A DNA stretch of 64,000 nt from Azorinus chamasolen (taxonomy: Eukaryota; Mollusca; Bivalvia; Cardiida; Solecurtidae). This document shows positions 52,682-64,000 of this stretch, piece after piece. A model generated the notes under the pieces. The model saw only the letters and a program-made list of their open reading frames with translations, did no database searches and had not been told where the DNA came from. The stretch spans positions 78,480,003 through 78,544,002 of the forward strand of contig OY755241.1 in the NCBI GenBank assembly GCA_963576725.1. Reading direction: 5' to 3'. Position numbers and translations under genes: made by a program. How positions within the stretch are numbered: the stretch's first letter is position 1; the number at the start of each line of letters is the position of its first letter.

Positions 52682-53243
52682 AGCTCACCTGAGCCAAAGG
52701 CTCAAGGTGAGCTATTGTGACCGCCTGTCGTCCGTTGTCCGTCTGTCCGTCTGTCCGTCTGTCGGTCTGTCCGTTCACTTTTATTTCAAATGACTTCTTC
52801 TCCTAAACCACTGGGAGGATTTCAACCAAATTTCACAGAAATGTACCTTAGGGTGTCCTCTATCAAGTTTGTTCAAATCATGACCCCCTGGCAAAAAATG
52901 GCCCCGCCCCTCTACTTTTACAGTGTTTTTTTTTTTAAATCTTTAAAAATCTTCTTCTCTGAAACCACAATTTCTAGAGCTTTGATATTTGGTATATAGC
53001 ATCATCTAATGGTCCTTTACCAAGTTTGTTAAAATGATGACCCCCGGGCCAAAATTGGCCCTGCCCTGGGGCTTGTAGTTTTTACATAGAGTTATATAGG
53101 GAAACCTTTAAAAATATTTTTGTCTGAAACCACATAATCTAGAGCTAAGATATTTTGTATTAAGCATCACTTAATATACCACTACCAGGTGTGTTCAAAT
53201 AATGACCCCATGGCCAAAAATGGTCTCACCCTGGGGTTTTATT
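52682..53243 (+). mobile_element. AGCTCAC-class element, 5' part
   Basis: The head AGCTCACCTGAGCCAAAGGC with its partner, a GTCCGTCTGTCCGTCTGTCC run, and about three internal units of the subtype seen at 37644 (GGCCCCGCCC, GATATTTGGTATATAGC). It ends where a second head begins at 53244. Confidence 0.65.
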
Positions 53244-55133
53244 AGCTCACCAGAGCACAAAGTGCTCAGGGTGAGCTTTTGTGATTGCCTGATGTCCGTC
53301 GTCCGTCGGCGTACGTCGTCCGTCGTGCGGTGTGTGTCGTGCGTCATCAGTCGTCAACAATTTGAACCTTTAAAAATCTTCTCCTCTGAATCTACAGGGT
53401 TCTCAGCTTTCATCTTTGGCATGTAGTATCATCTTTAGGTCCTCTACAAAAGTTATATAAATTATGGCCCTTGGTTCAAAATTGGCCCCGCCCCAGGGGT
53501 GCCTTGTTTCCAATAGAAACATATAGTAAAACTTTGAAAATCTTCTCCTCTGAAACCAGAAGGTTCTCAGCTTTCATATTTGGCACATAGCATCATGTTC
53601 AGGTCCTCTGCAGAAGTTATATAAATTATGGCCCTGGGGTCAAAATTGGCCCTGCCCCAGGGGTGGGCAGTTTTCAATAGAAACAAATAGTGAAATCTTT
53701 GAAAATCTTCTCGTCTGAAACTGGAATTCTCTCAGCTTTCATATTTGGCACAGAGCATCGTGTTCAGGTCCTGTACAAAAGTTATATAAATTATGGCCCT
53801 GGGGTCAAAATTGGCCCCGCCCAAGGGTGGGCAGTTTTCAATAGAAACAAATAGTGAAATCTTTGAAAATCTTCTCGTCTGAAACTGGAAGGTTCTCAGC
53901 TTTCATATTTGGCACATAGCATCGTGTTCAGGTTCTATACAAAAGGTATATAATTATGACCCTGGGGTCAAAATTGGCCCCGCCCCAGGGTTGGGCCATT
54001 TTCAATAGAAACAAATAGTGAAATCTTTGAAAATATTCTTCTCTGAAACTGGAAGGCTCTCAGCTTTCATATTTGGCACAGAGCATCATGTTCAGGTCCT
54101 GTACAAAAGTTATATAAATTATGGCCCTGGGGTCAAAATTGGCCCTGCCCCAGGGGTGCCTTGTTTCCAATAAAAACATATAGTAAAACTTTGAAAATAT
54201 TCTCCTCTGAAACCAGAAGGTTCTCAGCTTTCTTTTTTGGCACATAGCATCATGTTCAGGTCCTGTACAAAAGTTATATAAATTATGGCCCTGGGGTCAA
54301 AATTGGCCCCGCCCCAGGGGTGGGCAGTTTTCAATAGAAACAAATAGTGAAATCTTTGAAAATCTTCTCGTCTGAAACTGGAAGGTTCTCAGCTTTCATA
54401 TTTGGCACATAGCATCGTGTTCAGGTTCTCTACAAAATTTATATAAATTATGCCCCTGGGGTCAAAATTGGTCCCGCCCCAGGGGTGGGTCATTTTCATT
54501 AGAAACAAATAGTGAAATTTTTGAAAATCTTCTTATCTGAAACTGGGATGCTCTCAGCTTTCATATTTGGCACATAGCATCATGTTCAGGTCCTCTACAA
54601 AAGTTATATAAATTATACCTCTGGGGTCAAAATTGGCCCCGCCCCAGGGGTGGGCCATTTTCAATAGAAACAAATAGTGAAATCTTTGAAAATCTTGTTC
54701 TCTGATACTGGGAGGCACTCAGCTTTCATATTTGGCACATAGTATCATGTTCAGGTCCTCTACAAAAGTTAAATAAATTATGCCCCTGGAGTCAAAATTG
54801 GCCATGCCCTAGGGGTATCCAGTTTTCAATAGAAACACATAGTGAAAACTTTGAAAATCTTCTCGTCTGGAACTGGAAGGTTCTCAGCTTTCATATTTGG
54901 CACATAGCATCATGTTCAGGTCCTCTACAGAAGTTGTATAAATTGTGCCGCTTGTCTTAAATTTGCTTCACTTTAGGTCCTCTAGAAATGTTACATAAAT
55001 TATGCCTCTTGGGTCAAAATTGGCCCTCGCCAGGGCTGGCTAGTTTTCTATAGAAACACATAGTGAAAACTTTGACAATCTTTTCCTCTGATTGTCTGGT
55101 GAGCGATGTCAGGGCCTTTCAGGCCCTCTTGTT
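53244..55133 (+). mobile_element. Complete AGCTCAC-class element, about ten internal units
   Basis: The head AGCTCACCAGAGCACAAAGT, a GTCCGTCGGCGTACGTCG run, about ten ~170-bp units, and the tail TGGTGAGCGATGTCAGGGCC with GGCCCTCTTGTT. It is the longest copy in the window; unit number varies from four to ten among complete copies. Confidence 0.75.
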
Positions 55134-57079
55134 CTACTTATCATCAGAATCTGTAACATGTTAAAAGTCCCCCCTTAGCAATTTTCTCAGTTATTTCCCT
55201 TGTCCAATCAGCATAGCCATAAGGGACAAAGGGAGATAACTGCATTGGCGTTCTAGAACCTCCAGAATAGTGATTCTATTTATAACTATTTATAATAAAT
55301 CAGTGTAGCTGTTTTAGAAGGCATAGAAACAGATCTATCAAATTCCATTGGCAAACAGTAGACCCTGATTCTATAGGAGCCACCTTATCTGGGTCTTCTC
55401 TGTTTGCAGATGCATGAAAACAAGTTTACATGAGGGAAATTAAGGGTTAAATAAGGGTTCTTCAGATCCTAAACTGCAGTTCAAAGGTTACAGCTCTGGG
55501 CAGTAAAATATCTCCAGGTCAATGCGTGATTCTTAACTCTTTGCACGCTAGTGGTGAAACTGTGATTACCTTTGCAAACAGTTTGGATCCAGATGAGAGG
55601 CTGCATAATGCGGCGTCTCATCAGGATCCAAACTATTTGTCATCTTAACCATATTTTTGCAAAAATGAAAGTAAGTTTATTTTAAGAATTGAAGCAGATG
55701 ACAACTTTTTGTTGCAGACGAAACATTAAAGGCATTTTGAAAGGGATGTTGACCCATTAACCACATAGTGTGCAGTGTGAGTGATAGCTAGATGTTATCA
55801 TGATGTCTTCCAATGTCTCTCAAATTAGATGTGGGAGATATTGGAAAGTAACACCTATTCAGCCAATCAAGGAAAATGATCATCTTTTGATTTGGGTCCA
55901 AACCCAACTGATGTAAGTCATGGTAATGTTTAAGAAAACTGTGAAAACATGATTATGCAATGGCCCAACTGATATCAGTCATGGTAATTCTTAAGAAAAC
56001 ATGATTATGCATTTGCTCCCTCCTTACAATGATAGGTGTCAACATTACTACTGTAGATTAAGTCTGCTGCCCAAAAAAGCATCTTAAATATAACTTTTTT
56101 TTGATAACATTTTATGACAACACATTAAAAAATCCTAAAATGTCTTAATCTTGTATGATATTAATGAAATAACTGAGTAAATATAACTTAATTATAACAG
56201 TAGACGTAACTCTTCTCAATTTCAATTGTTAAAAATACTAATGACCCGTTTAATTGACTTATCATCAGATATTCACTGTGACACACCTAGAGTTAGAATT
56301 ATTTCTAAACACCTATTACCTGTTTGCTTTGACAAAAATTTATCTGGGACTACTCTGTTTGCTAATGCGTAAAAAAATGTTTTTTCCATAAGGAGAAGTT
56401 TTAGCTTTGATAAAAAACTAGAATCAAATCTCTATCTTGTCTAATGCAAACAGAGCAGACCCTGATCAGACAGCTTCTATAGCAGCCGTCTGATCTAGTC
56501 TACTCTTATTTTCAATGCGTAAAACACATTATTTCTCTGAAGAGAAGTTTTTGCTTTGACAAAAACTGTAGAATCAGATCTATATTGTGTCAAAAGAAAC
56601 AGAGAAGACCCAGATCAGACAGCTTCCGTAGGAGTCGTCTGATCTGGGTCTACTCTGTTTACTAATACATAAAAACAGCTTTATATGAGGGAAAGGGTTA
56701 AAATATTTTTAAAGATATTTTTATTGGTCGTTTCACACAAAAACTGGCATTATGTACTGCCTAGCACTTTATTTGCCTATATACCTGGATCAAGGTATAA
56801 TTGCATAGCTTTATTGATGTCATTTGAATTTCTCAAAGATCAGTTCTAGGCATTTTGAGCTAAGGCAAAAATGGCACAAGTTTTAAACAGTTTAAATCTT
56901 GGTCAACCAGTCACTTGGTATTAGATCTGAATCCAGTTCAAGTTTATTCAGCAGTGAAAGGGTGAAAGCATTGCACTAAGCTTCTTTCATCTGCTAGAAA
57001 TGTTGTCCACTGAAAAATTAACATGCCAATATATTACTGTAACTCAGGTGAGCCATATAGGGCCAATGGCCCTCTTGTT
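55134..57079. other. Non-coding DNA with several MITE remnants and a HINE tail
   Basis: MITE pieces of the GACCCAGATCAGA family occur near 55330-55450 and 56440-56700 (two in a row, the second ending GGGAAAGGGTTAA). At 55578-55637 a foldback has arms CAGTTTGGATCCAGATGAGA and its near-complement. The final 30 bases (CATATAGGGCCAATGGCCC, TCTTGTT) are an AGCTCAC-class tail ending at 57079, exactly where the duplication begins. Confidence 0.55.
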
Positions 57080-57104
57080 TTATTGAATGAAACTTTTTTT
57101 ACAG

Positions 57105-57299
57105 AATGCTGAATGTATCACAAGTGATGTACCAGTGGATGTGATGCGCCAGGTACATTGCAAAAACTACAGAGAATATATAAAGGACCGACTCATGTCA
57201 AGTGGCACTTCCAAGGACGAAACGCTGTGTGACATGCCTGGATGTAAGATTAACAGAAAGAGACAGAGATGGGTGCAGTGTACAGTTTGTGGGAGATAG
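57105..57299 (+). pseudogene. Duplicated last exon of the Ginger-like gene
   Basis: An intact acceptor (TTTTTTTACAG) and NAECITSDVPVDVMRQVHCK onwards match the exon at 27826-28014, with a 6-base insertion adding two residues before WVQCTVCGR. It ends at the same TAG (57297-57299), and the PHD remainder (MHLRC .. YVCCIC) is also open downstream to TAA at 57384-57386. With no upstream exons it cannot be expressed as the original protein. Confidence 0.8.
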
Positions 57300-57799
57300 A
57301 TGCACCTCAGGTGCTCTGGACTTTCTGTAAAGTCAGCGGTAGAGGAGGAGTATGTGTGTTGTATCTGTACAGCAATGTACACGTAATGATTTAAACACTT
57401 TCCCTCATATAAACTTGTTTTCACGCATTGGTAAACAGAGAAGACCCAAGATCAGAGGACTCCTATTGGAGCCATTTAATCAGGGTGTACACTGTTTGCC
57501 AGTGGAATATTCATGCATCTGTAAACAGAATAGACCCATATCAGACGGCTCCTATGGGTGCCGTCAAATCAGTCTGCTGTGTTTGCTAGTAAGAATTTTA
57601 AAGTTATGTTTTTTACTTTCTAAAATGACCATGCAGACGTCACATTTCCTAAAGATCGTCGGCCAGCTGTACACTTCTCCTATGTTTGAGTCTTGTAGCA
57701 CTCTCAAAGTTGCTGGCCTGAAACACGCTATAGATCTATCAGCATTGAAATATATTTTTTACATGTCAAACTTTTAGAACTTAGGGTTTTATTTCCATT

Positions 57800-58900
57800 C
57801 AAAAAGTTTATATATAGTACATGTTTGGGTCTTGGTAACACTCTCAAAGTACAACCCGCGGCCCACAACCCGCTATAGGTCAAAATTATATATAGTTCAT
57901 TGGGTCTTGTAACACTCTCAAAGTTGTTGGCCAACGATCTATATTTCCAAATTTAACAGGTTTGGGTCTTGCAACACTCTCAAAGTAGCCGGCCCACAAC
58001 CCACTGTAGGTCTAAATTATATATAGTTCATTGGGTCTTGTAACACTCTCAAAGTTGTTGGACCACGATCTATATTTCCAAATTTAACAGGTTTGGGTCT
58101 TGCAACACTCTCAAAGTAGCCGGCCTACAACCTGCTATAGGTCAAAATTATATATAGTTCATTGGGTCTTGTAACTCTCTCAAAGTTGTTGGACCACAAT
58201 CTATATTTCCATATTTAACAGGTTTGGGTCTTGCAACACTCTCAAAGTAGCCGGCCCACAACCCGCTATAGGTCAAAATTATATATAGTTCATTGGGTCT
58301 TGTAACACTCTCAAAGTTGTTGGCCAACGATCTATAATTCCAAATTTAACAGGTTTGGGTCTTGCAACACTCTCAAAGTAGCCGGCCCACAACCCGCTAT
58401 AGGTCAAAATTATACATAGTTCATTGGGTCTTGTAACACTCTCAAAGTTGTTGGCCCACGATCTATATTTCCAAATTTAAGATGTTTTGGTCTTGCAGCA
58501 CTCCCAAAGTAGCCGGCCCACAACCCGCTATAGGTCAAAATTATATATAGTTCATTGGGTCTTGTAGCACTCTCAAAGTTGTTGGCCCGCGATCTATATT
58601 TCCAAATTTAACAGGTTTGGGTCTTGCAACACTCTCAAAGTAGCCGGCCCACAACCCGCTATAGGTCAAAATTATATATAGTTCATTGGGTCTTGTAACA
58701 CTCTCAAAGTTGTTGGCCCACGATCTATATTTCCAAATTTAACAGGTTTGGGTCTTGCAACACTCTCAAAGAAGCCAGCCCAATAACCCGCTATAGGTCA
58801 AAATTATATATAGTTCATTGGGTCTTGTAACACTCTCAAAGTTGTTGGCCCACGATCTATATTTCAAAAACATGTTTGGGTCTTGTAGCACCCTCAAAGT
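57800..58900 (+). repeat. ~130-bp tandem array, about eight units
   Basis: The same two-part unit as at 28530-29300 (AAAGTTGTTGGCCCACGATC / AAAGTAGCCGGCCCACAACC). More units than the paralogous array, so the array changed length after the duplication. Confidence 0.85.
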
Positions 58901-59332
58901 TACTGGCCTGAAACCCGCTATATATATCTATCAGCATTGAAATATATTTTGCATCTCGAACTTTGGGTTTATTAATTTCTATTCAAAAATTAACATGACC
59001 TATACTTTCAAATGATTTTTGGTATCAAATCTACTTGAATTCTCCGGATTATTTAAAATCTATTAATTAAGGAAAACTCAGATGATTGAATAAAATAAAT
59101 ATGTTATATCAGAGCTATAAATACATTATTTACGAAATCATTTTGTAAAAATATTTTGGAACTTAATTTTTTTTATATGTATCGCCTGGCATTTTTTGGG
59201 TAAATACATTTTCTAAATTATGGGGCTCATCATGAAAGCAGGGTCCACGTCCCGAGCCCTGGGTACACATATACTGTATATTATATGTGTAGCAGATGCT
59301 TTCACTATAACCAAAAATACATCGCTACGTAA

Positions 59333-60647
59333 TTATGTCTCCCCCCCCCCCCCCCCCATATTTATATTGTTTTCGTGAGAGTTGTCTGTCTGTCTGTCTG
59401 TCTTGTCTTGTCTGTCTGTCTGTCCGTCTGTCCGTCACACTTTTTGTCCGGACGATAACTTCAATATGCCTGATGCCAGTTGATTGAAACTTCATATATG
59501 TAAAGAGCATAATGAGAGGAAGTGTCATGCACAAGGTCCATAACTCTGGCTTCACTAATATAGGAGTTATTGCCCCTTGTAAAAAAAAATTACACTTTTT
59601 TGTCCGGACGATAACTTCAATATGGCTGATGCCAGTTGATTGAAACTTCATATAAGGAAAGAGCATAATCAGAGGAAGTGTCTTGCACAAGGTCCATAAC
59701 TCTGGCTTCGCTAATATAGGAGTTATTGCCCCTTGTAAAAAAATGCACACTTTTTTGTCCTGACGATAACTCCTATATGGCTCATGCCATTGGATTGAAA
59801 CTTCATATATGGAAAGATCATGGCGAGAGGAAGTGTCATGCACAAGGTCCATAACTCTGGTTTCATCAATAATGGAGTTATTGCCCTTGTAATTTTTTCA
59901 ATAATTTTTTTGTCCGGAAGATAACTCCTATATCTCTCATGCCATTGGATTGAAACTTCATAAATGGAAAGATCATGATAAGATAAAGTGTTATGCTTAA
60001 GGTCCATAACTCTGGCTTCACTAATATTGGAGTTATTGCCCTTTGTAAAAAAACACACAATTTTTTGTCAGGATGATAACTCCTATATGGCACATGCCAT
60101 TGGAGTGAAACTTCATACATGGATTGATCATGATAAGAGAAAGTGTCATGCATAAGGTCCTTAACTCTGGCTTCAATAAATTGAGAGTTATTGCCCCTTG
60201 TACATTTGTTTAACGCTTTCTTGTCTGGATGATAACTCCTACATGGCTCTTGCCATTGTATTGAAACTTTATACATGGAAAGAGCATGATGAGAGAAAGT
60301 GTTTTGAACAAAGGCCATGACTCTTGCTTCAATACTTTTGGAGTTATTGCCCTTTGTTACACTTTTTGTCCGATCAATAACTCCTCTTCGACTGATGCTA
60401 TTGGAATGACATTTCATTTATGGAAAGAGCATGATGAAAGTAAGCGTCATGCACAAGGGCCATAACTCTGGTATCAATATTTTTGAAGTTATTAGCTGTT
60501 ATCATTTTCTTCTTGAAAAATGTAGTGTGGAAAGCGCATAATGAGGGGAAGTATCAATCATCAAGTCCATAACATTTTTAGTGATTTTCCTTCACATATT
60601 GTTTTTATTAGAGGGGAGACATACGTTTTTGTGACAAAAACCTCTAG
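59333..60647 (+). mobile_element. Helitron/HINE-like element, absent from paralogous site
   Basis: It starts TTATGTCT followed by 17 or more C, then GTCTGTCTGTCTGTC runs, then about seven ~158-bp units (GTCCGGACGATAACTCC .. TTGGATTGAAACTTCAT .. ATAACTCTGGCTTCA). The 3' end is GAGGGGAGACATAC, a hairpin GTTTTTGTGACAAAAAC and CTCTAG. Host sequence ACGTAA before and TATTATATTATAT after are contiguous at 29715-29735 in copy 1, so this is a clean insertion between A and T with no target duplication. A CTAG end after a hairpin and A|T insertion match Helitron behaviour. Open frames on the minus strand are repeat translations. Confidence 0.8.
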
Positions 60648-60867
60648 TATTATATTATATATTATTATACGGCCAAATATACCACTGTGGTGTCAGTCTT
60701 CTTCGTTCTGCCAGTCAAAAATGTCTCTTTGAAAGCCATGACTGAGAATGAAAACGTCTGATAAAACTTTCCATTATATACTGACCACATTACAGCAGGA
60801 TAAGGGTTAACTAAATACTAAATGCATTTATATAGCGTGGATCCAGATTAGATGAGTGCAACACTAA

Positions 60868-61117
60868 TTAACCCTTTCCCTCATATAAACATGTTTTCAC
60901 GCATTTGCAAACAGAGTAGACCCAGATCAGATGGCTCCTAGAGAAGCCGTCTGATCAGGGTCTACTCTGTTTGCTAATAGAATTTCAAAGATCTGTGTCT
61001 ATACTTTCTGAAATGGCTACAATGCTCCACCTTCCATATTTCATTATCACCTTTTTGTCCATGAATATTCAGTAGGTATTGAAATTTGTAATGAACACAG
61101 AACAGGGAAAGTGTTAA
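60868..61117. mobile_element. TTAA-flanked palindromic MITE (copy 2)
   Basis: TTAACCCTTTCCCTCATATA at the left and CAGGGAAAGTGTTAA at the right; central arms AGTAGACCCAGATCAGATGG and CCGTCTGATCAGGGTCTAC. It is the counterpart of the two tandem copies near 29943 and 30593 in copy 1, so it predates the duplication. Confidence 0.75.
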
Positions 61118-61369
61118 CACATTCACCGTTCGACACGGGCCAAGGGAGATAATCCCATTTTCATACATTTCTTGTCACCACATTAATTATTAATCTCAGG
61201 TTTTCAGTTAAATGTTTGACATTTATGAATGCTTGTGAAATTGGGCCTTTTTGGTATGGGCCTATCTGGTAGGGGAGTTTTTGGTAATGGGCCTCTTTGA
61301 CCCGACACCGATATGTGTTATACATATTCTACCTGGTAAAATTGCCTCTCTTGCCTCTGTATGTCAAAT

Positions 61370-61860
61370 GTCTGACGGTGAACACTATTGAAACATAAAT
61401 CTACCTACAGCTGATTAATAAAGTAATTCATATTCCACTGGATAAAAAATATTTAATCAGTTCTGTGGGCACAAGTGGTTCTCATAGCACATTTTATAGT
61501 AGAAATGTGATATTTGTATCCGTAAAAAAAGCAAGTCAGGCCTCTATATTTCAAATATTGCCATTTCAGAGGGTGAAATCTATTTTAACACAAATCTCTA
61601 CCTACAGCTAATTCATATTCAACAGGATAACAAAGATTTAATCAGTTCTGTGGGCACAAGGGGTTCTCATAGCACATATTATAGTAGAAATGTGATATTT
61701 ATATCCGAAAAAAGGCAAGTTAGGCCTCTATATTTCAAATACTGCCATTTCAGAGGGTATGTATATTGAAACATAATTCTCTACCTACAGCTAACTCATA
61801 TTCAACAGACTAACAAAGATTTAATCAGTTCTGTGGGCACAATGGGTTCTCATCATCATC
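61370..61860 (-). repeat. 183-bp satellite monomers, reverse orientation (copy 2)
   Basis: It matches 31060-31560 closely and, on the opposite strand, the array at 294-2010. About three monomers (AAAGCAAGTCAGGCCTC, GAAATCTATTTTAACAC, AAGATTTAATCAGTTCTG). Confidence 0.75.
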
Positions 61861-62020
61861 TTCTATTATGGCCACACTGCAAACAGTATACTCTCGATTT
61901 GGTTTGTGGTTGATTAGTTGTTTGTCACAGTTTGTTTCTATTAGCTACATTACGTTGTTTGTCATTTACTTGTCAGGATTTAATTTATCTCATTTATAAG
62001 TGAATTGCCTTAGAACAGGT

Positions 62021-62587
62021 CGGTGGTACTAAACAGAGACAACAAGTGTCGACTAGAGACAACTAACTCAAAAAAGCGTTTTAGGGCATTATTTATATAT
62101 AAACAACCATATATAGTAATATCACTGCAATCGTCCTTGAAAGCTTTTTGACCACAGATTTCCGTTAACTGTGTCTTATTTATCCAAGAAATCACCACTC
62201 ATGATGAGCAGTCATCTATTTTTCTCAGAATATAAACACGCTTTTACAACGAATCGCCAGTGACAACCAGCCTCTCTAGGACACAGGTTGACTCTTGAGG
62301 TTCGAAATAGAAATACGCTATAATTCAAGTCGAAACACCATATTACTGCTCTATAAAGCATTTCCCCGGTCTGATAGCATGAATGGATATCGTGTATTCA
62401 CAATTTTTCAAATAATAATCTTCTAAAAATCTTCTAAATAATTGCGACGGCTATGGATATGGACCAGCAAAATAAATCAACGAGTGTTAATTATCCCTTT
62501 CCCTCGTAGATACGCCTTTGCAAACAGAGTAGACCCAGATTCAGCAGCTTCAGTTTGCATACCGGTATATATTTGACTGATATTTTT
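62021..62587. other. Non-coding DNA
   Basis: Unique-looking sequence after the end of the duplication. A TTTCCCT-family MITE fragment lies near 62490-62550 (TTATCCCTTTCCCTCGT, CAAACAGAGTAGACCCAGA). No gene is seen. Confidence 0.45.
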
Positions 62588-63582
62588 AGCTCACCTGGCA
62601 CAAAGTGCCAGGTGGAGGGGGCAGTGTTCGGCGTCCGTCGTCGTGCGTATGTGCGTCGTCAACAATTTACTTAAACATCTTCTGCTCTGAAACCACAAAG
62701 CCTAGAGCTTTGATATTTGGTATTTAGAATCATCTAATGGTCCTCTACAAATATTGTTCAAATTATTTCCCCTGGACCAAAAATGGCCCCGCCCTGGGGC
62801 TTATCAGTTTTTCTTAGGAAAATCTTTAAAAATCTTCTTCTCTGAAACCGTAAGGCCTAGACCTTTGATATTTAGTATGTAGCATGATCTAATGGTCCTC
62901 TACAAAGATTGTTAAAATTATGACCCCGGGGCCAAAAATGGCCCCGCCCATGGGCTTATCAGTTTTTCATAGGAAAATCTTTAAAAATCTTCTTCTCTAA
63001 AACCGTAAGGCCTAGACCTTTGATATTTGGTATGTAGCATAATCTAATGGTCCTCTAAAAAGATTGTTCAAATTATGATCCCCGGACCAAAAATGGCCCC
63101 GCCCCAGGGCTTATCAGTTTTTCATAGGAAAATCTTTAAAAATCTTCTTCTCTGAAACTGTAAGGCCTAGACCTTTGATATTAAGTATGTAGCATCATCT
63201 AATGGTCCTCTACAAAGATTGTTCAAATTATGACCCCCGGGCCAAAAATGGCCCCGCCCTGGGGCTTATCAGTTTTTCATAGGAAAATATTTAAAAATCT
63301 TCTTCTCTAAAACCGTAAGGCCTAGACCTTTGATATTTGGTATGTAGCATGATCTAATGGTCCTCTACAAAGATTGTTCAAATTATGACCCCCAGACCAA
63401 AAATGGCCCCGCCCCAGGGCTTATCAATTTTTCATAGGAAAATCTTTAAAAATCTTCTCTGAAACTGGAGGCCTAGACATTTGATATTTGGTATGTAGCA
63501 TCATCTATTGGTCCTCTACAAAGATTGTTCAAATTATGATCCCTTGACCAAAATGGCCCTGCCGGGGGGCTTATCAGTTTTT
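62588..63582 (+). mobile_element. AGCTCAC-class element, tail not seen
   Basis: The head AGCTCACCTGGCACAAAGTG pairs with GCCAGGTGGAG, then a GTCCGTCGTCGTGCG run and about six ~160-bp units of the 37644 subtype (GTAAGGCCTAGACCTTTGAT .. CTCTACAAAGATTGTTC .. AAAAATGGCCCCGCCC). It runs into a new head at 63583. Confidence 0.7.
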
Positions 63583-64000
63583 AGCTCACCAGAGCACAAA
63601 GTGCTCAAGGTGAGCTATTGTGATACCCCTGTGTCCGTCGTCCGTCGTCCGTTTGTCCGTCTGTCTGTCCGTCAACAATTTCAAACGACTTCTTCTCTGA
63701 AACCGACAGCCCAATTGTAACCAAACTTGGTCAGATACATACTGTTGGTGGGTGCTTCAAAAGTTGTTAAAAGATAGTGGGTGGGGCCATGGGTCTTGTT
63801 GCCATGGCAACCGTACACAATATCTAGAAAAATCTTCTTCTCCAGAACGACTTGTCCGATTTGAATATAGTTTTCACCAAAATGTTTCTCAGTTGATAGA
63901 CTTCAAAAGTTGTTAAAAGAATTTTGATCCGGCAAAAAACATGGCCGCCAGAGGGCGTGGTCATTTTTTCCATATATGGTAATATGGAATTTTCATAGGA
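63583..64000 (+). mobile_element. AGCTCAC-class element, cut by window end
   Basis: The head AGCTCACCAGAGCACAAAGT with CTCAAGGTGAGCT, a GTCCGTCGTCCGTTTGTCC run and the first internal units (TTGCCATGGCAACCG). The 3' end lies beyond the window. Confidence 0.65.

Larger units (their letters stand above)
57080..62020 (+). repeat. Segmental duplication, copy 2
   Basis: Collinear with 27801-31721 and very similar over exon, tandem array, AT-rich spacer, MITE, satellite monomers and the final unique segment. It has more tandem units, a 1,315-base insertion at 59333-60647, and lacks the 650-bp internal duplication. The left boundary coincides with the end of an AGCTCAC-class tail; the right boundary is at TTAGAACAGGT. 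The upstream exons of the gene are not present here. Confidence 0.9.

Noticed and set aside
59325..60417. Minus-strand frames of 110-180 codons with internal repetition
   Set aside because: They are periodic translations of ~158-bp non-coding units in the inserted element; the periodicity matches the DNA repeat and no domain is present.

Overview
This is a repeat-dominated stretch of an animal nuclear genome, most likely a bivalve mollusc. The basis is style: AT-rich DNA, GT-AG introns, tRNA-derived SINEs, many short palindromic MITEs, and numerous copies of elements starting TTTTAGCTCACC and ending GGCCCTCTTGTT, whose interiors are arrays of 145-180 bp repeats as in the pearl/Helentron-associated (HINE) elements of bivalves. 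I saw no genuine tRNA, rRNA or CRISPR array. A 200-base N gap lies at 40201-40400.

The main coding content is one broken multi-exon gene on the + strand, 8398-28014. Eight exons splice in compatible phases and encode, in order: the end of a DDE integrase core (AAYHPQTNGL..E), a GPY/F-type module, a linker, a Ulp1/SENP-like C48 cysteine protease (GNHW, LDS, QQKDSSSCG) and a PHD finger. This architecture matches Ginger1-type DNA transposons, so the locus is either an intron-containing Ginger1 copy or a host gene derived from one. It carries a frameshift, an in-frame TAG and a TAG inside the PHD finger. Its last exon plus 4 kb of downstream DNA is duplicated at 57080-62020.

A second, separate Ulp1-PHD coding unit lies inside a compact 1.56 kb DNA transposon (41063-42621) with inverted ends and a 9-bp target duplication. 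This resembles a Mutator-like element carrying a protease instead of a transposase. Its short terminal motif CCGTGATT also recurs inside the coding sequence.

Next to it is a Ty3/Gypsy retrotransposon (42631-47808) with gag, protease, RT, RNase H and integrase, disabled by a frameshift and cut short at its 3' end by a foldback element that contains hammerhead-ribozyme-like motifs.

Layout: 1-2010 satellites; 2.0-8.3 kb MITEs and HINE elements; 8.4-28.0 kb the Ginger-like gene with introns full of HINE elements, a SINE and a 2.06 kb DNA transposon; 27.8-31.7 kb duplication copy 1; 31.7-41.0 kb MITE higher-order array, HINEs, SINEs, gap and LINE end; 41.0-48.1 kb Ulp1 transposon, Gypsy and foldback; 48.1-57.1 kb MITEs, a mariner-like element, an orphan exon, a LINE fragment and a long HINE; 57.1-62.0 kb duplication copy 2 with a 1.3 kb insertion absent from copy 1; 62.6-64.0 kb HINEs.
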